A stretch of 64,000 bases of DNA, taken from the NCBI GenBank assembly GCA_010015675.1, contig ML977031.1:65039-129038 (forward strand), written 5' to 3'. Origin of the DNA: Byssothecium circinans. Its lineage: Eukaryota; Ascomycota; Dothideomycetes; Pleosporales; Massarinaceae. Below, one piece after another: positions 57,225 to 64,000 of this stretch. The notes under the pieces were generated by a model. The model made no database searches. It saw only the letters and a list, made by a program, of their open reading frames with translations, and was not told the origin of the DNA. Within the stretch, counting starts at the first letter, position 1; each line of letters starts with the position of its first letter. The position numbers and the translations under genes are program-made.

Positions 57225-58112
57225 CTACGCCTTCCCCTTCTTCCACGTCCAATCCGCATTCCCCTCTAAAACCGGCTCCTCGATATACCCCCTACTCTCC
57301 GCCTTCCTCTTCCAATCACTTCCAAAGCGCTTATCCCTATCACCCACCCTCTCCTCAAAATCCGGCATCTGCGCCTTCTCCGTGAAGCTCGTCATCAGCT
57401 TGGGTTCACCCAGGGGCAGGGCATCCCCGCGATCCGTCTGCCAGAGATGATAGACCTTGCCGTACAATTGCACCACCTGTTCCATCTCTTTGTTCTCAGC
57501 AATTTCCCAAGCAGCGTCAGGGACAACGGTAGGCTTGGGCATGATGAGCATTCCGGATTTCACCTCGAAGACGTGCGTGTGCCAGAGCTTCTGCTCTTCG
57601 GCGTCGAGGGTTTTGAAGAGGCGGGGGGTTATCATGTATTCTGGAATGAGGGGTCAGCATACCGCTAGCTCTCTCGGAAGATAAATAACTGTAGTATGAG
57701 GTTTGGTGAAGAAGAAGTGTGGTGCTCGATGAGTAATCAGGCGTAAGGATGGATAGACTGATAGAGAGACCATACCAATCCCAATGATTTTAGCCGGCGG
57801 CTCAGGCGAATCGTACAAAATGCACTGTCGCACTTCGTCGTTCAAGTGCGAGCAGTAGTGGTTCGCTTCGACATTGCGCTTGGGGTCGTCGGCGTAGACG
57901 TGGAAGGCATTGAGGTGGGCGCAGATACGTTGGACGGGGGCGATGTTCTAGTCTCGATGAGCATGGTACTTGACCATGCAATGATACATAGGGAAGGGAT
58001 AGGAGAGGGAAAGGAGGCGTACTTGAACTGCCGCAGCACCGGTCTCGAGCGTCTTGTTGGTGGCGGACTCGGGGGCGCCAGCGGTTTTGTTGGATGTCGG
58101 GATGGCATCCAT
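57225..58112 (-). CDS. Oil body-associated protein family (OBAP, DUF1264)
   Basis: Three exons (58112-58023, 57947-57776, 57640-57225; introns 75 and 135 nt) give 225 aa, the usual family size. Joining exons yields TLETGAAAVQNIAPVQRICA, HLNAFHVYADDPKRNVEANH and YCSHLNDEVRQCILYDSPEP, then IGIEYMITPRLFKTL, all hallmark blocks of the family. LWHTHVFEVKSGMLIMPKP follows. Plant relatives associate with lipid bodies; the fungal role is not known. No membrane helix or signal is visible. Conserved His/Cys (HYCSH, HTH) could bind metal, which is inference. Confidence 0.9.
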
Positions 58113-58838
58113 GGTGGTGGAAGTTTCAATGGAATGGCAGGGGAGAGTTGAACAGTGCTGCTGTTTGAGTTATGAGACTTGTCGTCGTGGGTCTCTGATA
58201 TAGTAGTCCCCGGTATTCTGCGGGTTCGGATTGGGGAGGCCCGAGCTCGGCGAGGTAATACGACAGGGTAGCTTGTTTCTGAACGTCGCCGACGTTGAAA
58301 TGTCTTCGAGTGTATAGTGAGTGCAGGGTTGGGTCGTCTTCAGTCGGCGATGAGAAGGGATAAGGTTATGAAAAGTCGCCGTGACACGTGTTGGGAAGAC
58401 GTTGACGTCATTGTGATACTGCATGAGCTGGGAATGAGGAGGAGCTCCGGGATGTTGGGGGGACGATTAGTGAATTAGTGATATCGACGGTCTAGAGGGC
58501 GTGTGTGGTGTGAAAAAGACGCTGGATTAGTACAGAAGCACATTGGGATCATCTAGCTTTCGTGGGATGAGATGTCGTCAGCAGGGGAGGAGTGAGATAT
58601 TGTGACGGAGAATATGAGCCATTATATGCGACTCTGGGGGTATCAAATTAGGAAATGGACTATTGTACGGTCTAGGTAGTATCAGTCACAGGCGGTAATG
58701 TTGGAATGGTGACTGACTGCAGGCCTTGATGAAAAAGTGTAGAAAGGAGGACCTCCGAGGACCATCAATGCTACGCTTCCTTCAGTTCCTCCTCCTCAAG
58801 CCAATCAATGCTGAAAAATCCTCCACAGCTTTAAGCCT
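58113..58838. other. Intergenic
   Basis: 5' flank of the OBAP gene and 3' flank of the NOPCHAP1-like gene. No other gene is supported. Confidence 0.5.
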
Positions 58839-59645
58839 TCACGATCCTTGCGCTTCGTCTACCACCTGTATGCTCGTCACAGCTTCCGCCTTCTCCCGAC
58901 CCATCAGCTTGCCCAACCTGTCCGTCTCCGCTGTCCCATCGCCGACCTCCTCGCCGTTCTCGCTATCTGACGCATCACTCGCATCCGCATCTTTCGCTTC
59001 AAGCACGCCGAGACCGAGGTTCTGCGATGTCAGCATCTACGGCTGAAGAGCGGAATGAAGGCGACGTGCGCCTCTCGCGCCTAGTGTAGATACCAAAGGA
59101 AGCCATGAACTTACCAGTTCAATGTACTGCTCCTCATCGTCCCCTTGACCCTCGGCGTCCTTTTCGTCTGTGATTTCAGAGGTTTGAAGGGTGCCCGCTG
59201 CTCTTTGCGCTTCCAGCTCCTCATTCGCAGCTTTGAGTTTTGGCAGGAAATCCTTCAGAAATTGCCGTATGTCGTCTCCCTTTTCTTCCTCGGCGAGCTT
59301 CATGACTGGTTTCTTCCCCTTATTCGCACGCAGATTCACCACCGCCTCTTCTGCGGGTGTTGCATCCTCGTCCTCCTCCTGGCTGTCCTCTGAACTCTCG
59401 TCGCTGGGCTCCTCGCTCGATTCGGATACCTCGCTCGACATATCGCTGTCGTAATCGCTCGCATCGGTGGATTCCTCAGGCACGCTCGTCGGGACCAGGG
59501 CGGAGTCTTCAGACACATTCGAGGGTTCCGGCGAGCTGTCATGGTGAAGCTTTGGGCGTTTTGCGCGGTTTGCGGCCCGATCGTATGCGGCGATGAATTT
59601 TTGATTGCGCTGATTCACGTTTTCGGAGGGTTGAATGGGCTTCAT
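58839..59645 (-). CDS. Acidic NOPCHAP1-like (DUF4598) protein
   Basis: Two exons (59645-59115, 59036-58839; 78-nt intron, phase 0) give 242 aa. The N-terminal half has a basic patch (NRAKRPKLHHD) then long Ser/Glu/Asp runs. The conserved part includes DDIRQFLKDFLPKLKAANEELE and, across the splice, QYIELMLTSQNLGLGVLE, which matches the core of NOPCHAP1-type proteins that link box C/D snoRNP proteins to the R2TP chaperone. Nuclear by inference. It was rebuilt by splicing; without the intron the reading ends in unrelated sequence. Other acidic nuclear proteins remain possible. Confidence 0.68.
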
Positions 59646-60803
59646 GGTGGGTGGGGTCGTGGATATGGAATGTTCGTGTTTGTGTTGGTGGAGGACAAAA
59701 GTTTGAACCCCGGGCGTAAAGTGGTGGTGACTCTGGTGAGTGGTCGGTTGGCGGGGCGGATGGGGCCTCAACTGGTAAGCCTCCGCGCCAACATTGCAGC
59801 TATGGTTCCATACAGCCACCAGCAATGATCAATGTCTCACAGAAGATGCGATGGCGTGCAAATCATGTCCCCCACGAGGACGTCACTGCCAAGATACCGG
59901 GCATCTGTTGGCCTGAGGCGCCCATTCGCGCGCTTGGGTGTCAGCCGGGGCCAGTGAAACGGCTTCTTGAAACGCAAGCGGGCGGCTGCAGATGAGACTC
60001 CAGCTCATGTGCTGACTTGACCGCAACTAGCATGGTGAGCTGTTTAAAGCCCGTGGGCCCCCAAGCTCCAAGTCTTTTACTCCCACTCGACACCTGGACA
60101 CTTACCACGTCGTCTGTCAATTTGAACAGCATTCGAGCCTTTCCGAGCTGAGCTGTGAGTCCACGCACGGCTTTTGAGACCAGGAACTGTGATCGTTCTG
60201 CACACATATCGGGAGCGTAGTGTCGAAGCACTCTGAATATCGACATAGACAGGTATGTCCATATCGTTCATATCTCTGTTCTTGTAGCTTCCGCCTCTCT
60301 TCAATCATCCTATCCGTCTCTTACTGTTCTACTCCGCTTGATCATTGCTTCTCAGCCCCTCCCTGCATCAGCCTCGTCTTCACCAGCACAGCAGTCCTCT
60401 CTTCCCCTTTCTCAGTCTATTCAAACTTCAATCGTATTGTCTGCAACATGGAACCCCCCATCCGCTCCGTCACTTTCCTATTGTTCGTTCTATTCTGCAG
60501 CAGGTCTTCATCGCGCACGGACCCACATTCACGTCACCGCCGCTCCCCGACTCCCGTGAACGACCCTTTGGGCCGTTTCGTGAATGGGTTTACCGTTTGC
60601 GAAGACTACAATAGGAATTATCTATTCCATTGTTCTCCGAATAGGCGGGTCGGGAGGCTTGCTGCTATAAAATCTACCCTCAGCTTCCTACTTCATCTTC
60701 TCTCTCCCAAACTTGCAATCTCTCGATTTCAGTTCAACATCAGACTCTCGATTCTTCCTTTTCACGCTTTACTTCTGCTTCTAGCACGTCAATCTCCTTC
60801 ATC
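59646..60803. promoter_or_regulatory. Divergent promoter and long CT-rich leader of the eIF4E-like gene
   Basis: 1.16 kb between start codons. The stretch from about 60240 to 60800 is strongly pyrimidine-rich, as is typical of a long fungal 5' leader, and contains upstream ATG frames that could act as uORFs. Confidence 0.5.
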
Positions 60804-62077
60804 ATGGCCGAGGCAGCTCGTCTGATCAACCTTCTCCAGACCTCAGCCCCCCACCCCTACACGGATCCCTACGCCGAGAATCCCGTTACTGGCCGTGACC
60901 TCACCGCCTTTGCGAACTCTGCGTCCTTCAAGGCCAACGCTGCTATCAAACCCAACCACGACTTCTCCGCCAAACCGCAGCCGATCCCTTGTTCACTCGT
61001 CGACGCGCTTGAGAAAGTCACCCTGGGCAAAATCCAGCTCCAGCAGCCTTCGGAGCCCATCCCTGCGAACGTCATCTTTGGCGTCAACGCCATTCTCTCT
61101 CGCCTCAACAAGGTCTTCCCCAGCAATCCTGCTCGCGAGCCTGCCACTCCCTTCAAAGATACCTTCGTCGACATCGCGAACGACCTCGCCATCGCCAACT
61201 GTCAGCGCATTTTCGCGACCGAAGACCCTCTCAAACTCGCTACCATAGCCTCTGAGCTGAACGTTCCCCTCTCTCCCGTCAAAGAACCCCAGATTGGCAT
61301 CATGGCTGGCCGCCTCCCCTCACTCACAACCTCGGACCTGCCCGCCGCCAGCGCGCAAGAGACCTCCGCAACCGCCTCCCCTGCCCGCGGCTCTGCAATG
61401 CTCAACTCCATCTTCAAATCCGTCCGCGTGCCAGAATTCCGGTTCCGCTGGCAGTTCTGGGCTGAGAAAGGCCAAGCATCCGCTCCCCCCTCGTCCAAAT
61501 CCACGACAGCCGGCGCCGAAGAGTATGCCTCCCGTCCGAAGCCGCTCGGCGAGCAGATCATCTCCGTCAAGGACTTCTACCAGCATTTCAACAACATCCC
61601 GGTAGATAGCCTGAAGCTGCGCGACTCCATCCACCTGTTCCACCAAGGAGTCAAGCCGCTCTGGGAGGATCCGCGGAACACGCGCGGTGGCGCCTGGTAC
61701 TTCAAGGTACCGAAGGACATCGCACCGGACTTTTGGCACGAGATCTGCCTCCTGGCTGTCGGCGACGTCTTGCAGGCTGCCGTTGAGACGAAGCGAGACT
61801 GTAAGTGGCCCTTTACTGCCCTCCTTCTGGTTAGCTGTACAGTACTGACCAAGAATTTCTAGCCTTCAACGACGACATCTGCGGCGTGTCGTACAGCGTC
61901 CGCTGGAACGCGGTCCAGATCGCCATCTGGACGCGCGACGCCAGCAACGAGGCTGGCAAGGAGAAGCTGCTCCAGACGGTGCTCGAGAAGCTGAGTGAGA
62001 AGTTGGTGCCGAAGAAGGATAGCTACTACTATCGTGTGCACAAGGACCACAAGGCGTTTGCGGCGCCTTCGCAGTAG
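60804..62077 (+). CDS. eIF4E-like cap-binding protein with long N-terminal extension
   Basis: Two exons (60804-61800, 61863-62077; 62-nt intron) give 403 aa, about twice canonical eIF4E (~210), owing to a ~220-residue N-terminal part. The C-terminal half carries the eIF4E pattern: RWQFWAEKGQ, ISVKDFYQHFNNIP, HLFHQGVKPLWEDPRNTRGG (second cap Trp in PLWEDP), AWYFKVPK, then FWHEICLLAVGD and, after the splice, DDICGVSYSVRWNAVQIAIW (third region with W). This supports m7G-cap binding. The extended form suggests a regulatory eIF4E class rather than the housekeeping one; that is inference. Confidence 0.87.
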
Positions 62078-62547
62078 GCGCTTGGTGGTTCTTGGGCGCT
62101 CGGTGGTAGTGGTTATGAATAAGTGGTGCTTTACATAGATATGGTTTTGCCGGCTTTCAATGCATGGTTTCGATACTGAGATGTTCTTTTCTTTAAATTT
62201 GGTTTCAGTATTGCGTACATGTGCGGTGCTGTGGTTCTGTGTATGTGCATCGACGTGAGTGAGTAGTTGTATCATCCCATCTTTAACCATGCTTGTGGTA
62301 ATGTACAAGGGCACATGTATAGCCTGAATACCCTATACACAATGTTCTTTCAATCGAATCTCACAATCTCCTCGCCTAGAACTTACCTCTAGATGCCCAC
62401 CTCTCCTTCGGTGTTGCATGCCTAGGTATTCCCACACCCACAGAATCGGCAACTTTAGGCGAGCCCCATCACCCCCGAACCTCTCTTCCTCAAAACTTCC
62501 ATCCACCACATCGTCCACAACACCAACCCACCATCGCCTCTCCACCC
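62078..62547. other. Intergenic between tandem genes
   Basis: 3' UTR of the eIF4E-like gene and 5' region of the metaxin-like gene. Nothing else is seen. Confidence 0.5.
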
Positions 62548-63688
62548 ATGCCCTCTCGCATCTCAATGGCCGCGAAATCCCCCTCAATCACTCGCGCGCC
62601 CGCCGAAAACGAAGCCGAACAAAATGCGCCTAGCCCAAACACAAACCCAAACCCACGACAACGCCGCCAACAGCAACAACCCCCATCAAAAACCCTCTTC
62701 GCAATCCCAACACCCGTAAAACAGCTCTTCGACCGCTTCCCCCTCCTCACATACCCCTCAAACCCGCTCCCCTTGCGCGCGCCACCCATCTCGTCGCGCA
62801 ATACGCACGTCCTCTATATTTTCGCGACCGAAGCAGCATCAGCTGGAGGAGGAGGGCGGCAAGCCGAATTGAGCTTCAATCCCGCGTGTTTGAAATGGCA
62901 GGCATATCTCACATTCTGCGGTATAGATTTCCGGATCGAGAGGTCGAATAACCACGCCAGTCCCAGTGGGGCTTTGCCGTTTCTGCTGCCGAGGAAGGAG
63001 GGTGGGACGGGCGGGTGGGGCAGGCCTGTTGTAGCGGGGAAGCTGCAGAGGTGGTGTAGGGAGGAGTGTGAGAGGGGCGATGCAAAGGGTGAGAAGGGGA
63101 GAGTGGTGGAGGAACCGGGGGATTTGAGGTATGAGGCGTATCTTTCTCTGGTGGATTTGAGGATACGTAGGGCTTGGGTATGTCTTCGATTCTTTTGTCT
63201 TTCTCTCTCTCTATCTCTCTCTCTCTGCCTCAAATTGAGCACGCGATGGGAAAGATGCCTTGGCTGACTGATGAAATGAACAATAGCTCTACACAATCTA
63301 CCTAACCAACCCCCCCACCCCCTCGGAACCCCTCTACATCCTCCCTCCATCTACAAACCCCCTCGTCCGCCTCAGCACAGCCCGCTCCCTGCGCGCCGCC
63401 GCCGAAGCCGAGCTGCTCAAACACTCCGCCACCATCGACGCGGACGAATTGTACAAAGGCGTAGAGGAAGCCTTCGCGGCGCTGGAAATGCTGCTCGGGG
63501 ACCACGAGTGGTTTTTCGGCGCAAATGGGCCTGGCTTGTTCGATGCGAGTGTGTTTTCGTACATGCATTTATTGCTGGATGAGAATTTTGCGGGGGTGGG
63601 GTGGCGGGATGGGAGGTTGAGGGATGCGGTAAAGGGACGGGGGAGTTTAGTGGCGCATCGGAATAGGGTGTTGGGGAGGTACCTTTAG
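62548..63688 (+). CDS. Metaxin/Tom37-like mitochondrial outer-membrane protein
   Basis: Two exons (62548-63177, 63287-63688; 109-nt intron containing a CT microsatellite) give 343 aa. After a low-complexity N-terminus, LSFNPACLKWQAYLTFCGIDF and RSNNHASPSGALPFLLP form the metaxin-type GST-like N-domain. The second exon, beginning LYTIYLTNP, holds the C-terminal GST-like helices (ALEMLLGDHEWFFGANGPG, LFDASVFSYMHLLLDENF). Relatives (Sam37/metaxin) help insert beta-barrel proteins in the outer mitochondrial membrane. No clear C-terminal anchor is seen. A second in-frame ATG at 62566 is an alternative start. Confidence 0.85.
63190..63235. repeat. CT microsatellite in the metaxin-like gene intron
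   Basis: An imperfect CT/TCTC run inside the intron; it explains nothing further. Confidence 0.75.
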
Positions 63689-64000
63689 GTGCGTGGGCGT
63701 GGAGGGATGGAGGGGACGAGGGCGGTTTGTCTAAAATACTGGTAGCATGTATAGTAACAGGGTGGGAAGTATCGGGACGCCAGCTCGCAACAGTTAGATT
63801 ATTAGAAAGGAAACGGGAACGGGAGATATGCATGTCGTGGGATGTTGGAATCGACGGCTTGGTTCCAGGGACAGTCGTGGAAGAACCAAGGACCGGCGGT
63901 GTGGGTGTGGGATATTGTGTATTGTATCGAAGGTATATTTTAGCAAAGACTGGGACCTAGACCGCTCGCTTGAGGGGAATTCATCTCGCTCGATGACGGG
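63689..64000. other. 3' flank to window end
   Basis: 3' flank of the metaxin-like gene; no further gene is seen before the window ends. Confidence 0.5.

Overview
The window is nuclear DNA of a filamentous ascomycete, probably a Dothideomycete of the order Pleosporales (inference from gene style and RIP; no marker gene was compared). Evidence: protein genes carry short 45-135 nt spliceosomal introns, there are fungal-specific families (NACHT/STAND NLR, IRC22, OBAP, MCT-type MFS, eIF4E-like, metaxin/Tom37), and transposons show the C-to-T/G-to-A decay typical of repeat-induced point mutation (RIP). I re-joined split reading frames at splice sites; most gene models below are multi-exon with phase-checked junctions.

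Layout. 1-1930 is an AT-rich RIP-decayed repeat island with two inverted copies of a TA-flanked element. 2178-5659 is EFL1/RIA1 (60S ribosome maturation GTPase). 6802-9840 is a complete hAT transposon with perfect TIRs and an 8-bp target duplication, its transposase killed by nine in-frame stops. 9935-13070 holds a LYC1-like acetyltransferase and a secreted jacalin/aerolysin-fold protein. 13568-19133 is the most interesting stretch: a NACHT NLR, a UMP/CMP-kinase-like nucleotide kinase on the same strand, and a viperin (radical SAM) gene divergent from the kinase. 20875-29180 holds a small C2H2 protein, a large fungal-specific C2H2 protein and an F-box protein, with a 17-bp minisatellite between the last two.

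29891-44844 is mostly conserved housekeeping: a DHX57/YLR419W-like DEAH helicase, HNT3 (aprataxin-like), IRC22, a CCCH zinc-finger protein, a two-TM membrane protein, prohibitin PHB1 and an MCT-like MFS carrier. 44845-53075 is gene-poor apart from a C2H2 transcription factor (47648-50051). 53078-54863 is a pogo/Fot1-like transposon inserted about 30 bp before the start of a decayed 14-TM MFS transporter. 57225-63688 holds an OBAP (DUF1264) protein, a NOPCHAP1-like protein, an eIF4E-like protein and a metaxin/Tom37-like protein.

The candidate system is NLR + nucleotide kinase + viperin. Viperin converts a nucleoside triphosphate into a chain-terminating 3'-deoxy-3',4'-didehydro analogue; the kinase would feed it substrate, as CMPK2 does next to vertebrate RSAD2; and the NLR next to the kinase could be a sensor. 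Linking the NLR to the other two is inference from position only.
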